NCBI RefSeq assembly: GCF_024679245.1
Contig: NC_090184.1
Location: forward strand, 17,224,144-17,288,143
Source: Pseudorasbora parva
Lineage: Eukaryota > Chordata > Actinopteri > Cypriniformes > Gobionidae
DNA: 64,000 nucleotides
Direction: 5' to 3'
Shown: positions 22,399-33,785 of the stretch, piece after piece
Layout of the letters: each line of letters begins with the position of its first letter
Position numbering within the stretch: position 1 is the stretch's first letter
Notes under the pieces: generated by a model
The model's database searches: none
What the model saw: only the letters and a program-made list of their open reading frames with translations
Told to the model about the DNA's origin: nothing
Position numbers and translations under genes: made by a program

Positions 22399-24340
22399 AA
22401 GCTGAAAAAAGATTACCATAATCTTATATTTAGAAAGCTGAAAAAAAGCTGAACACTCTGTGTTCATTGCTTGTAATAGATTTTTTGTGCCTTTTTAAGG
22501 CACAAAATTTATATTTTAAATATTATTGTTATATTATTGTTAGCTTTTATATTTTGAAATCATATAGTTATAGCTATATAGTTTATACATTTAAAATTTT
22601 AGCATGCAATTGTTTTTTCTTTTTTAAATTTTATTTAAGAACTTATAATTAAAACTTGAATTATTGTATTATTATCATTATTATTATTGTTAATATTACT
22701 ACAAGATTAATAAAATAAAAAAAAGGAATCGAATTGTGACTCCTGGAATCCGATTGTGAGGTGCCTAAAGTTTCCCACCATTACTATACAATGATTTATT
22801 GCTTACCTCTGTTGAATAATACAGAAGATAAAGAGCTTATAATATAAGATAATCGCAATATTGGTTAAAAAGAAAAAAAACTAATTTCGATCTTCCAAAC
22901 TCAGTCAACCAATGTTTCACATTTCAGTCTTTCACATTTCAGTCTTTCACATTTCAGTCTTTCACATTTCACACGGAAGGATTTTGAATCGCAGACAGGT
23001 CTAGGTATATTTACGCATTGTTGATTCTCTCAGATCATATCTTTGATAATGCACATAGTGTGATTTGTCAATCACTGAGAGAGTGAAAATTGGGCAAAAA
23101 ACGTTCAGCGTGAACTCTGCATAAGAGAGGTAATGGAATATGTTGCACATGTTGCTTGCCAATAAATAATGAGTTGTCAATTCATTATACTTTTTCCATC
23201 TCTTATTGTTTTATACCTACAATAAATTAAGAATAGTTCGCCCATTGTTTATTTTGTTGATTGGTATCGACCAATACTGCTTCACGTAAACTGGTGATCG
23301 GCCCTTGATCAAGGCACTCTAAATGTTTCGACTCGCAGAACTTTAAATCATATCCTATTAAACAATTTAACCATTGTCATTGTTACTAAAATACAGTTGT
23401 TGTTGTTTTTTTTTGTTTTTTTTATATATATTTTTTTTTTAATAAATAAAGCAAAATAGTTTCATGGCAAATACATGTGTGTGAGTTTTTGTTAGTGTGC
23501 GAGTCGGCTCCCTCACATTGAGGTGGAGCCCTTGTCACAGCTGCCTGACTCCACACTGCAATCCTTTAATATAGGCCACGGGAACAGAGTGGACTCAGCT
23601 CTACTTGGAGGGTCAGATTAAAAGATATGAGGAGATAACAGTGCCATTACGGATATGGAGATGCATATAGGGATTTGCAATACACAAGCATCTTAAGCTC
23701 TTCACTTACCAAGACATCAATGCCCGCTGTCCATGAATAACACGCTACAAATCCTTCTGCAGGGGCGGGGAATCTCCCAGAGCACTCTAATCACGCAACG
23801 AGAGCGCAAATCAGGGAGGTGCTCATCATGATATCTGTAATACTTTAAAAGCATGTGAGCTCCAGAAGGATTTCTAGTGTGTTTGCGTCCTGGATTTGCA
23901 ATGTTTTAAATAGTTTTTTTCCCCTTCCTCTTTGATGACTTTTTTCTATCCTTCTAATGGCCAGCATTCTCGGAGATGGACTTATTTAATTGGTATTCAT
24001 TAGTGCAAAGGCCATCATTGCCAACATCCTGCTGCATGTTGTTTTTATATAAACCATTGATAAAGACATTTTTATCTTATTTGTTGAATATTTCCTTTTA
24101 AAATCGGTGCATTGTCAATCTGTGACATTTCCACATTTTTTGTTTTGTTTTTAATCATCTGAAATGTTTTAATTATCTGAAATTACTTGTAAAAATGTTT
24201 AATGTACTGGTATTTTAAATGATTTATGAATGTAATGTATCACTTGCACAGTGATTCAGCTTATAGGTTTTATGTTGTTTTATCAGTTACACTGATTATT
24301 TTAAGGCATCCTTGATACAGTTTGTATATACATTTAAATA
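22399..24340. other. Intron sequence, mostly without recognisable elements
   Basis: Contains T/A-rich tracts (23400-23450) and one short tandem repeat at 22915-22971. 23490-23900 lacks repeat hallmarks and has balanced composition. No exon with splice signals and family similarity was found. Confidence 0.4.
22915..22971 (+). repeat. 15-bp tandem repeat, about 4 copies
   Basis: The unit TTTCACATTTCAGTC is repeated almost perfectly about 3.8 times. Confidence 0.9.
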
Positions 24341-24348
24341 CAAAATGA

Positions 24349-25735
24349 TAGGGCTGGGCGATATGGCCAAAATTTCATATCCCGATATAGCTCATTTGAT
24401 ATCCCGATAACGATATACATAACGATATAGCAATTTTTCTGTTAATTCAGTTTATGAATAGTCTATACAAAATTGCAATGTGGAAATGCAGTTTGAAATG
24501 ATATACAAAACAAATAAAGGTAGTATGGACTACATTTTTATTTTATTTTCAACCTTTTTTTAAAGTAAGACTGTTGGTAAAGTTAACACCTGCCTAGGGA
24601 TGTTTACCGATGAACGTTTGACCGATGGCTGACCGTATCAACGTTAACCGATCAAAGTTGTCGGTTAAAATAAATAAAAAAGTGATCTCTAAATTAGGCT
24701 ATTATAGACAGTGGACTAAACGCTACTACAGTTGGCTGTCTCATTCCAAAATCTTTTTGTGTGAGTGAACATATCCCTCGCACTCAATTTTTCATAACTC
24801 GCCTGTTTGTACTTAATAAACCAATAAAAACATTTGGCGCGAGGTCACAGCGTTTGGGTTTGCGCGCTCACAAGGTTTGCAAAAAGTAAACACTCGAGGT
24901 TAAAGCCAGGGCAGACGACAGTATGAAGGGTGCATTTCGCTTAAGATGGGCTTACATTTGGAAATATATTACATCTTCATTTCAGTGGTAACACATAAGG
25001 TGTTGATCGTCTTTCTTTATTATTGCTAGCACTAACTCGAACTAAAGCGGCGTCTCTTCGGAGCTGTCATTTTCTTAAATGAGCCGCGGCAATGATTCAA
25101 ATGAGCTTCTAACACTGGACAAATGCCTTTATCTTCAACGCGATCACCTTGTACCCAAACCATTTCGAAACTAAGGAGCATTTCGCGCTGTGGGGGATTT
25201 TAAAAAAGTGACGTGAGTGGAAGGGAGGCGGCAGCGCGTGTGTGTGTGAGTGAGAGCGCGAGAGAGAGACAGGGAGCGCGGCTCGCGGCTGTTATTTCAA
25301 ATAGCGCAGCATATTTTAAATAAACTAATCGGTTAACCGGTTTCAACCGGCTAATGAGGCTCGGTGGTCGGTCAAGAAAATGTTTAGTTTTTGCCATCCC
25401 TACACCTGCCATTAAAATATTTCAATATATGGCTATATGGTGTGCCACGCGTAAAAGCCCGTTGCAGCGTCTGTGTCTGAAGTTTGTTTTGCGCGCTTAT
25501 GCCACTATTCTGGCATAATTACTCTGAGAATTACCCTGGTCTGAACCGCGTCTACTACCGTCTTCATCTATGTTTGTTTATGTATTGCAGCGTGCATGGG
25601 CATGCCGGGGAGGTGCATCTTGACGTAAAATTCTGCCATAAACGCCTTATAAGCGATAAGCGATAGAGCCTTATATAAAACGATAGACATTTTCTATCGT
25701 CCAGACGATATATTTCGTCATATCGCCCAGCCCTA
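24349..25735. mobile_element. hAT-like element (TAGGGCTGGGCGATAT ends) hosting another hAT
   Basis: TAGGGCTGGGCGATAT at the left is inverted as ATATCGCCCAGCCCTA at the right. The 8-bp duplication CAAAATGA is exact at 24341-24348 and 25736-25743. Subterminal CCCGATA/ACGATATA motifs recur at both ends. Without the inner element it is about 570 bp. Same terminal family as 4909-6118. Confidence 0.88.
24595..25402. mobile_element. Nested hAT-like element (TAGGGATG ends)
   Basis: TAGGGATG and CATCCCTA ends are bracketed by exact CACCTGCC at 24587-24594 and 25403-25410. Internal motifs GGTTAACCGGTTTCAACCGG lie near the right end. The interior holds GAGA-rich, CpG-rich sequence. No coding frame. Confidence 0.87.
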
Positions 25736-26295
25736 CAAAATGATATTAATCAACTACCTGTACTTACTGTAGAGTTAGTATTAGGATTGGTTGCATGTAA
25801 TTATGTATAATATGAATATAGTTGCTATGTTGTAACAACATAAAACACAGACAATGTAAAATAAGGTGTTACACTTTTGGTCCCACTTTTTATTAAACGT
25901 ATGGTTCACCCAAAATAAATATCCCATAATTTACTCACCCTCAAGCCATCCTAGGTGCCTATGACATTCTTCTTTCAGACAAATACAAGCAGAGTTAATA
26001 TTAAAATGTCCTGGCTCTTTCAAGCTTTATAATGGCATTGACATAGTTTGTTTTTGAATTCCATAAAAGTACATCTTTCCATCATATAACTGCTCCAAAC
26101 GGCTCCAGAGGTTAATAAAGGCCTTCTGTAGAGAAATGATTCATTTGTGTAAAAAAAAATCCATATAAAAAAATGTATTGGTGTAATGTATATAAAAATG
26201 CACCCTAAAATAATTTAAACATGGGTATTTGTTCTTACACAAATGCGTCACTTCGCTTCAGAAGGCCTTTATTAATCTCCAGAGCCATCTGGAGC

Positions 26296-28482
26296 TAGCC
26301 TAGAAATCTAGACGCATCCTAGCGGCAGCAAATCTAATCTGCCGCGAGTGTCGTCTAGCAACTCTCAATACCCTTCTGAGCTGTAAACGCCAAACTCTGG
26401 TCGGGCCAATCACATCGTGTATAGAGTCGGTGGGCGGGGCTAGGGCCGAAACGATTCATCGAGTAACTCGAGTTAATCGAATCAAAAAAATCCTAGAGGC
26501 AAAATCCTCTGCCTCGATGCTTTGCTTAGTCCATTTAACTACACACACATATTGCAGAAAGACATTTTTTGTGTATGGACTCGGAGTATGAGCGGATTGC
26601 GGTTATATCCGCGGTTCAGGTGCGTAAACATCCCAAAAATTGCAGGTGGATGAGAGAAATCGTTACTATGTTGTTTTTTATAAAGACGCAGAACTCATAT
26701 CACGCTAAAACGCAATGAATGCGTGTCGTTCTTTAACTTTCGTTTTCAGCTCATGTCGAGATCAAAGACCGCAATGCGAGAGAGAGAGAGCGGGCGGGCG
26801 GGCATCAGCACTGGTAATATCATTTAATATCGCTGTTTTTAAATGAAGACAACTGTGTGTTGAGCTTCAGGATGTGACTCTGAACATTTAAGTTTCATTT
26901 GCGGCAGTACACGCGTCAGCTGAGGAGATACGAGCAACTCCAAACACTTGAACTCGATGGAGTTTACAGCTTTGCACATGGATCACCGTCATTGTGATGT
27001 GTGTGAAATCTTTATTGAGACTTTATATATCCTACTTGATAATATCTTCGAAATGCACCATTAGATGTTCTCAATACTAGGCGCAACAAACATCAGAACA
27101 AGCTGTAACGTGCGCGCGTTTGTGATGAGCAGCGCTCGTGCTTTCAGAGCTCAGAGCTGCGTGCTTTCATTGATTTGTGTAATTTAATCACACTTTAATC
27201 ATATTTATAGCTACAAACTTAAAACAAGCTGTGTTACAATGATGAATGATTAGCTCAAAAGATCAGCATGTGTGATGTACTTTAACTGAATTAAACATAT
27301 CTCGCGTGCGATCACGCATAGCGGTTATTCCTCCGTGTAAGTCGACCCTGGTTTATGTAAATGTAATTTTGCCAAATAAGTTTTTTTGTTTTGTTTAGCA
27401 ACCTTCTTCAGTGTAGCTAATATGTGACGATAGCATCGCGCTTAACACGGAGGATTTGAAGTTGTGACGATCGGGTGCGGGTGGATGGTTTGCTTCTAAC
27501 AGCTGATTCGGTGACGATAGAGCTGACCCGCGCATCTCTTGTTCCAAGTTAACCTGTCCAATATGTTTTGCTCCAGTAAAGGAGTAAATAAGACAGTAAA
27601 TGCTTATGTCATGCCTGAGCTGGAGCTGAAACATGAAAGTTAAGTTGCACAACATAAATACAATGTTTAGTTATTTATATTATTTATAGAATATTTATAG
27701 AATATTAGAATATTTATATTATATAGAATTTATAGAATATATTTATATTGGCATTATTGTTATTTATATTACTACTATTTAGATTTATTGGTTGTAGGTT
27801 TAGTTTTAGATTGAACTATGTTTACCTTTTTAAAGTAATTTGAAATAGATTTTTATTTAATATAATATGGCAATTGTATGCATTAAAATTGTTTAGTTTC
27901 ACAGTTGCAATGTATGCAATTTCAGCAATAAAACTTAATTTTTCTAAAAAGAAAACAAATTAGATTTTAATTTTAAGATACCCGTCTTATTGTCTCTTAT
28001 TGCTCTTTAATAAAGAAAAAGTGATTATTATCTGATTAATCAATCAATTAAGTGGTAGATTAATCGATTACAAAAAGAATCGATAGATGCAGCCCTAGGC
28101 GGGGCTTAACATAATGACGGCAGGGTTGTGCTTGCGTGCTTCTAGTAAACACAGGAACTGGCGAACGGCGGTCTTTCGAATCAGCTTTGACCGTGACTCT
28201 GGAAGACTTGGAGTTAAGCTTTTCTCGGAGAAAAGAACAAAGAACGGCACTGAAGTCATTCTTAAGAAGGGAAGATGTGTTCGAGTTTTGCCGACCGGAC
28301 GCGGCAAAAGTTTAATCTTTCAACTAGCTCTGCTTCACATTGGTTGTAGCACTATCCAATTGTGTGCACGCCGTGCAGAGGGAGTATGAAAGACAACCGT
28401 TTATCCCGCCCCTCAGATTGAGCCCTGTCAATGGTGAGTTTCCAGACCAAACATCTTGATGTGCGTCTGGCTTGTCAGGCAA
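26296..28482. mobile_element. hAT-like element (TAGCCTAGAAATCTAGACGC end), middle layer
   Basis: The duplication ATCTGGAGC is at 26287-26295 and 28483-28491 (the 8-mer TCTGGAGC is the hAT-length core). The right end reads GTGCGTCTGGCTTGTCAGGC, imperfectly inverted to the left end. The outer parts contain a frame at 28114-28389 with no recognised domain. A reversed fragment of this element sits at 57076-57236. Confidence 0.78.
26441..28097. mobile_element. hAT-like element, innermost layer
   Basis: TAGGGCCGAAACGATTC and its right partner GATGCAGCCCTA are bracketed by the exact 8-mer GGCGGGGC (26433-26440 and 28098-28105). Subterminal ATCGATT/ATTAATCGATTA motifs recur at the ends. 1657 bp with no transposase motif that I could find. 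Confidence 0.86.
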
Positions 28483-28794
28483 ATCTGGAGCAGTTATAGG
28501 ATGGATAGATGTACTTTTATGGCCTTCAAAAATGACCCAACAACTCACAGCCATTATAAAGATTATGGACATTTTTTAATATAACTGATTGTATTCGTCT
28601 GAAAGAAGAATGTCATACACACCTAGGATGGCTTTGAGGGTGAGTAAATCATGGGCTAATTTTCATTTTTGGGTGACCTCTCTTTAACTACTATGTACTG
28701 ACATTAATTTAATAATTTGATCTAATGCACTTATTGTGTGAATACATGATAATTACACTTTTGACCCTTCTCTTCCACCTTAACTCGCCCTTAA

Positions 28795-28968
28795 AGGGTT
28801 AGTTCACCCAAAAATTTACATTTTGTAATTTGACTAAATTCTGTCATTAGAGTAATTAATGACAGAATTTAGTCAAATTACAAAATGTAAATTTTTGGGT
28901 GAACTAACCCTTTAACCCTCATGTTGTTCCAAACACGCAAGACCATGGGTCATCTTCAGAACATAAAT

Positions 28969-29008
<40 letters not shown>

Positions 29009-29155
29009 AAATCCAAGAGCTCTCTAACCCCCCAAACTCTTGAAAGTGGGTGTTGTGTTGGTGTATGTGCGGTCAGAAATCTCTTGGATTTCGTCAAAAA
29101 TGTCTTCATTTGTGTTCCGAAGATTATCATCATTTTTGGTGAGAACCCAAACCTG
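28795..29155. mobile_element. MITE with a near-perfect 57-bp hairpin at one end
   Basis: AAAGGGTTAGTTCACCC begins an arm that ends at CTGTCATTA. After a 7-9 base spacer the same ~57 bases return as an exact inverse, finishing TGAACTAACCCTTTA at about 28914. The sequence then continues as ordinary MITE body (CCTCATGTTGTTCCAAAC), a 35-base T-run and further body to about 29155. Confidence 0.65.
28971..29005. repeat. 35-base poly(T) tract
   Basis: Uninterrupted T on the plus strand inside MITE-derived sequence. Confidence 0.97.
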
Positions 29156-30301
29156 TCCCCAACCATCTCCATATCCACATCAATAGCAGCAAAAGTGTTT
29201 TGCCATACAATATGAACACAATACGGACATTATACTTATTTTTATGTTAGTAGTTAAAGATACCAAATATAATGTGTGACCAATTACCTCATGTCACATG
29301 CATTAAAATCTTTTGTATCTCGTGTTAATATGAGAAACAGTATTTCGTGTGCCCTTCTGATTGTAGCAGAGTCTATGTAGAGTGTTCCGAATCAGTCATT
29401 TATGAGCTTCCATTTCAGCTATGGGCATTTTAAGCACATTTTACATGGCACACACCATCTGTGTTTTCAGTTCATTTTCAATAGGAGACTATGGCAGGCT
29501 GCAGATCGGGGATGGCGCTGAACACCATGAAAAATAGCCATTATAGCTTGTTGTTCACGTGTGGAAAAGTAGCTGTACACATGAGACATGGCTTCCTAAC
29601 TACCACACACAGCATAAAATGCCCTTTAGGATGCTGCATTCATAGGAAACTTAGGTTTTTAAACAGAGCCGTTCAGTTTTTGTGGTAATTCTGCATAAAA
29701 TATGAGGATGAATATAATTCTTTGTATGTTTCCAATATCCTGTTGACTTGCTTGAAAGTCCTGTTCTTATTTCTGGTAAATATGTATTTTCACACCAGGT
29801 TCCACAGGAATTAACAGTCTATTAAAGCATCTGAAATATACAAACACACACGCAAGTCTTGCTTAATGGAAAGGATTGTGCTAACTAACAGTGCTTCGCT
29901 TCTGCTAAACTGAGGTGTGTCATATTGATTAAGACTGTCAGCTAGAAGATAATTATATTGAGTCCAGGTACTGAGGCACTGCGCATTCATCTCCTCCTCT
30001 GAGTCCATTAACAAAGCCATAATTATGACAGCTGTAACCATAGGCAACCATAGTTAGTTTCATCCCTGGGTTATACATCACACTTGTGTAACAAATGACC
30101 AGTGTAGAAAAATGCTCCTTATAATAGGCTGTTATAGAAAGGGGATTGCTGTGAGTTTTGAATGTCGTGTTATATAATGGGCTTCTGTTAGTGAATGCAA
30201 GCGGGGCATTTTCTAAGTGTTTCCAGAGAAACGCACGCCAAACGCTTTTTCAAAAAAAAAAAAAAAAGCTCACTGAATCTTATATAGTCTTATAAAGGAA
30301 T
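29156..30301. other. Intron sequence without recognised features
   Basis: No element termini seen. Short frames (29491-29688, 30047-29811) lack motifs. Composition is ordinary. Confidence 0.4.

Positions 30302-30364
<63 letters not shown>
30302..30364. repeat. (TG)n(TA)n microsatellite
   Basis: About 6 TG units followed by about 25 TA units. The Tc1 element that follows inserted at a TA a few bases downstream. Confidence 0.95.
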
Positions 30365-30370
<6 letters not shown>

Positions 30371-30396
30371 CACACATATATACACACACATACATA

Positions 30397-30610
30397 CAGT
30401 ATTGTTCAAAATAATAGCAGTACAATGTGACTAACCAGAATAATCAAGGTTTTTAGTATATTTTTTATTGCTACATGGCAAACAAGTTACCAGTAGGTTC
30501 AGTAGATTGTCAGAAAACAAACAAGACCCAGCATTCATGATATGCACGCTCTTAAGGCTGTGCAATTGGGCAATTAGTTGAAAGGGGTGTGTTCAAAAAA
30601 ATAGCAGTGT
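30397..30610. repeat. Left terminal inverted repeat of the DD34E Tc1
   Basis: 214 bases from CAGTATTGTTC to AAATAGCAGTGT, the inverse of 31771-31994 apart from a few substitutions and one 10-bp gap. Confidence 0.9.
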
Positions 30611-30693
30611 CTACCTTTGACTGTACAAACTCAAAACTATTTTGTACAAACATTTTTTTTTTCTGGGATTTAGCAATCCTGTGAATCACTAAA

Positions 30694-31657
30694 CTAATAT
30701 TTAGTTGTATGACCACAGTTTTTTAAAACTGCTTGACATCTGTGTGGCATGGAGTCAACCAACTTGTGGCACCTCTCAGCTGTTATTCCACTCCATGATT
30801 CTTTAACAACATTCCACAATTCATTCACATTTCTTGGTTTTGCTTCAGAAACAGCATTTTTGATATCACCCCACAAGTTCTCAATTGGATTAAGGTCTGG
30901 AGATTGGGCTGGCCACTCCATAACATTAATTTTGTTGGTTTGGAACCAAGACTTTGCCCGTTTACTAGTGTGTTTTGGGTCCTTGTCTTGTTGAAACAAC
31001 CGTTTCAAGGGCATGTCCTCTTCAGCATAGGGCAACATGACCTCTTCAAGTATTTTAACATATGCAAACTGATCCATGATCCCTGGTATGCGATAAATAG
31101 GCCCAACACCATAGTAGGAGAAACATGCCCATATCATGATGCTTGCACCTCCATGCTTCACTGTCTTCACTGTGTACTGTGGCTTGAATTCAGAGTTTGG
31201 GGGTCGTCTCACAAACTGCCTGTGGCCCTTGGACCCAAAAAGAACAATTTTACTCTCATCAGTCCACAAAATGTTCCTCCATTTCTCTTTAGGCCAGTTG
31301 ATGTGTTCTTTGGCAAATTGTAACCTCTTCTGCACATGCCTTTTTTTTAACAGAGGGACTTTGCGGGGGATTCTTGAAAATAGATTAGCTTCACACAGAC
31401 GTCTTCTAACTGTCACAGTACTTACAGGTAACTCCAGACTGTCTTTGATCATCCTGGAGATGATCATTGGCTGAGCCTTTGCCATTCTGGTTATTCTTCT
31501 ATCCATTTTGATGGTTGTCTTCTGTTTTCTTCCACGTCTCTCTGGTTTTGCTCTCTATTTTAAGGCATTGGAGATCATTTTTATAGGTTTTCCCCTCTCT
31601 AATCAACTTTTTAATCAAAGTACGCTGTTCTTCTGAACAATGTCTTGAACGACCCAT
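30694..31657 (-). pseudogene. Tc1 (DD34E) transposase, N-terminal lesions only
   Basis: This gene encodes the cut-and-paste transposase of the surrounding element. The original start is the ATG at 31657, beginning MGRSRHCSEEQR. The long open part, 270 codons from 31506, keeps the second helix-turn-helix (around [10 protein letters not shown]) and the whole catalytic domain: D83 in ILWTDESK, D174 in [11 protein letters not shown] and E209 in [10 protein letters not shown], exactly 34 residues apart. Two lesions break the DNA-binding region: an in-frame TAG at 31557-31555 where the family usually has Trp, and a deletion or shift just upstream (about 31576-31590) that puts the first 27 or so residues in another frame. 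The residue after D174 is Lys, where Asn is usual. It is inactive as it stands but probably a young copy. Confidence 0.9.
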
Positions 31658-31770
31658 TTTCCTCAGCTTTCAAATGCATGTTCAACAAGTGTTGGCTTCA
31701 TCCTTAAATAGGGGCCACCTGATTCACACCTGTTTCTTCACAAAATTGATGACCTCAGTGATTGAATGCC

Positions 31771-31994
31771 ACACTGCTATTTTTTTGAACACACCCCTTT
31801 CAACTAATTCAACTAATTGCCCAATTGCACAGCCTTAAGAGCGTGCATGTCATTAATGCTGGGTCTCATTTGTTTTCTGAGAATCTACTGAACCTACTGG
31901 TAACTTGTTTGCCACGTAGCAATAAAAAAATATACGAAAAACCTTGATTATTCTGGTTAGTCACATTGTAGTGCTATTATTTTGAACAATACTG
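31771..31994. repeat. Right terminal inverted repeat of the DD34E Tc1
   Basis: 224 bases from ACACTGCTATTTTTTTGAAC to GAACAATACTG. It contains a 10-bp tandem duplication absent from the left end. Confidence 0.9.
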
Positions 31995-31995
31995 T

Positions 31996-32024
<29 letters not shown>
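31995..32024. repeat. Short (CA)n run at the Tc1 right flank
   Basis: TA followed by about 13 CA units. With the (TA)n and CACACA at the left flank it shows that the Tc1 landed inside a dinucleotide array. Confidence 0.9.
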
Positions 32025-32026
<2 letters not shown>

Positions 32027-32467
32027 ATCATTATTATAACCTGATTACGTAATGACAGATTGTGATTAGTTCACATTAACTAATACATATACAGCATTAC
32101 GTGTGTGATTTTAGTGTTGAATAGCAGTATTTCACAACTATATTTTAAAAGAAACAAGTTAATTCACCAAACTGAATGATAATCTGACAATCTGAATCTA
32201 CCTGTGTATTATATTAGTAATCTAAAAGTGTTACATATATTGCAAATAAATTAAGAAAAGTTAATTATTCCTCATACAGTATATGGAACCAACGGTTCAT
32301 CAAAATACCTGCTTGTGCTGATGTGAACAATTTACACAATGGCCTCGTTTTTCCTAGTCTTTTTATAGGGTGGATATTTACAGATTTGCATTCATAAAAA
32401 CAAACTTCTCTAACACATCTAAACACTGCTGCGCAAAGACAAAAAAAAATCCCTGTTACTATATGTT
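32025..32467. other. No feature seen
   Basis: AT-rich intron DNA without motifs or termini. Confidence 0.4.
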
Positions 32468-32613
32468 ATGAGCAAGCTCGGATTAAGAACATGTAGGGCC
32501 CTGGGGCTATAACAAACTCAAGAACCCCTATAGTAGGCGATCTTCAATGCACAGAGATAAAATGAGTATATACTGTCTGAATACTCAATTTTAATATTAA
32601 GTAGGCCTATATA

Positions 32614-33785
32614 CACTCACCTAAAGGATTATTAGGAACACCGGTTCAATTTTCTAATGAATGCAATTATCTAATCAACCAATTACATGGCAGTTGCTTC
32701 AATGCATTTAGGGTTGTGGTCCTGGTCAAGACAATCTCCTGAACTCCAAACTGAATGTCAGAATGAGAAAGAAAGGTGATTTAAGCAATTTTGAGCGTAG
32801 CAAGGTTGTTGGTTCCAGACGGGCCGGTCTGAGTATCCCACAATCTGCTCAGGTACTGGGATTTTTACGCACAACCATTTCTAGGGTTTACAAAGAATGG
32901 CGTGAAAAGGGAAAAACATCCAGTATGGGGCAGTCCTGTGGGTGAAAATGCCTTGTTGATGCTAGAGGTCAGAGGAGAATGGGCCGTCTGATTCAAGCTG
33001 ATAGAAAAGCAACTTTGACTGAAATAACCACTCGTTGCAACCGAGGTATGCAGCAAAGCATTTGTGAAGCCACAACACGCACAAACTTGAGGTGGATGGG
33101 CTACAACAGCAGAAGACCCCACCGTGTATCACTCATCTCCACTACAAATAGAAAAAAGAGGCTAAAATTTGCACGAGCACACCAAAATTGTACAGTTGAA
33201 GTATGGGAAAATGTTGCCTGTCTCGATTTCTGTTGAGACATTCAGATGGTAGAGTCAGAATTTGGTGTAAACAGAATGAGAACATGGATCTATCATGCCT
33301 TGTTTGGTGGTGGTGTAATGGTGTGGGGGATGTTTTCTTGGCACACTTTAGGCCCTTTAGTGCCAATTGGGTATTGTTTAAATGCCACGGCCTACCTGAG
33401 CTTTGTTTCTGACCATGTCCATCCCTTTATGAACACTATGTACCCATCCTCTGATGGCCACTTCCAGCAGGATAATGCGCCATGTCACAAAGCTCAAATA
33501 ATTTCAAATTGGTTTCTTGAACATGACAATGAGTTCACTGTACTAAAATGGCCCCCACAGTCACCAGATCCCAACCCAATAGAGCATCTTTGGGATGTGG
33601 TGGAACGGGAGCTTCGTGCCCTGGATGTGCATCCCACAAATCTCCATCATATGGGCCAACATTTCTAAAGAATGCTTTCAGCACCTTGTTGAATCAATGC
33701 CATGTAGAATTGAGGCAGATCTGAAGGCGTAAGCTGGTCAAACACAGTATTAGTATGGTGTTCCTAATAATCCTTTAGGTGAGTG
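32614..33785 (+). mobile_element. Tc1/mariner element with ~30-bp inverted ends (DD36E type)
   Basis: CACTCACCTAAAGGATTATT at the left is exactly inverted at the right (33766-33785), and the match extends to AGGAACACC. The left flank has TA and the right flank has TC, so one target duplication has mutated. 1172 bp with short ends, unlike the long-ended Tc1 at 30397. Confidence 0.88.
32763..33732 (+). pseudogene. Decayed Tc1/mariner transposase, D-D36-E
   Basis: The frames 32763-32945, 32979-33236 and 33246-33668 and the tail to the TAA at 33730-33732 together cover a full transposase. The N-terminal helix-turn-helix starts MRKKGDLSNFERSK. The first catalytic block, usually W-S-D-E-S, is destroyed near 33210-33240 (CLDF, then a stop). 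The second and third are present: FQQDNAPCH and PDPNPIEHLWD, with 36 residues between D and E instead of the classical 34. A substitution gives a stop in CG-TGA at about 32943. DD36E families have been described in animals, and this is probably one of them. Confidence 0.85.

Larger units (their letters stand above)
25899..28690. mobile_element. Palindromic TTCACCC MITE, outer layer of a three-element nest
   Basis: The left arm (GGTTCACCCAAAATAAAT, then CCATAATTTACTCACCCTCAAG, GACATTCTTCTTTCAGAC) is inverted on the right (GAAAGAAGAATGTCATAC, then GAGTAAATCATGGGCT, TTTTTGGGTGACC). The arms would meet directly if 26296-28482 and one target duplication were removed. Same family as 42888-43283. 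Confidence 0.75.
30397..31994 (-). mobile_element. Nearly complete Tc1/mariner transposon with long inverted ends
   Basis: The 1598-bp element begins CAGTATTGTTCAAAATAATA and ends with the inverse, flanked by TA at 30395-30396 and 31995-31996. The inverted ends are about 214 (left) and 224 (right) bases. The repeated motif TTCAAAAxAATAGCAGT occurs at the outer and inner edge of each end, the IR/DR layout of Tc1 elements with paired transposase sites. The length difference is a 10-bp tandem duplication in the right arm (CAACTAATTC twice near 31800-31820). The transposase gene is on the minus strand. Confidence 0.93.

Noticed and set aside
28114..28389. 91-residue frame in the outer part of a hAT-like element, considered as a transposase piece
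   Set aside because: No hAT dimerisation or BED motif, no continuation in neighbouring frames. The phrase RVLPTGRGKSLIFQL looks helicase-like (P-loop vicinity of RecQ-type proteins) but is short and isolated, so I do not assign it.
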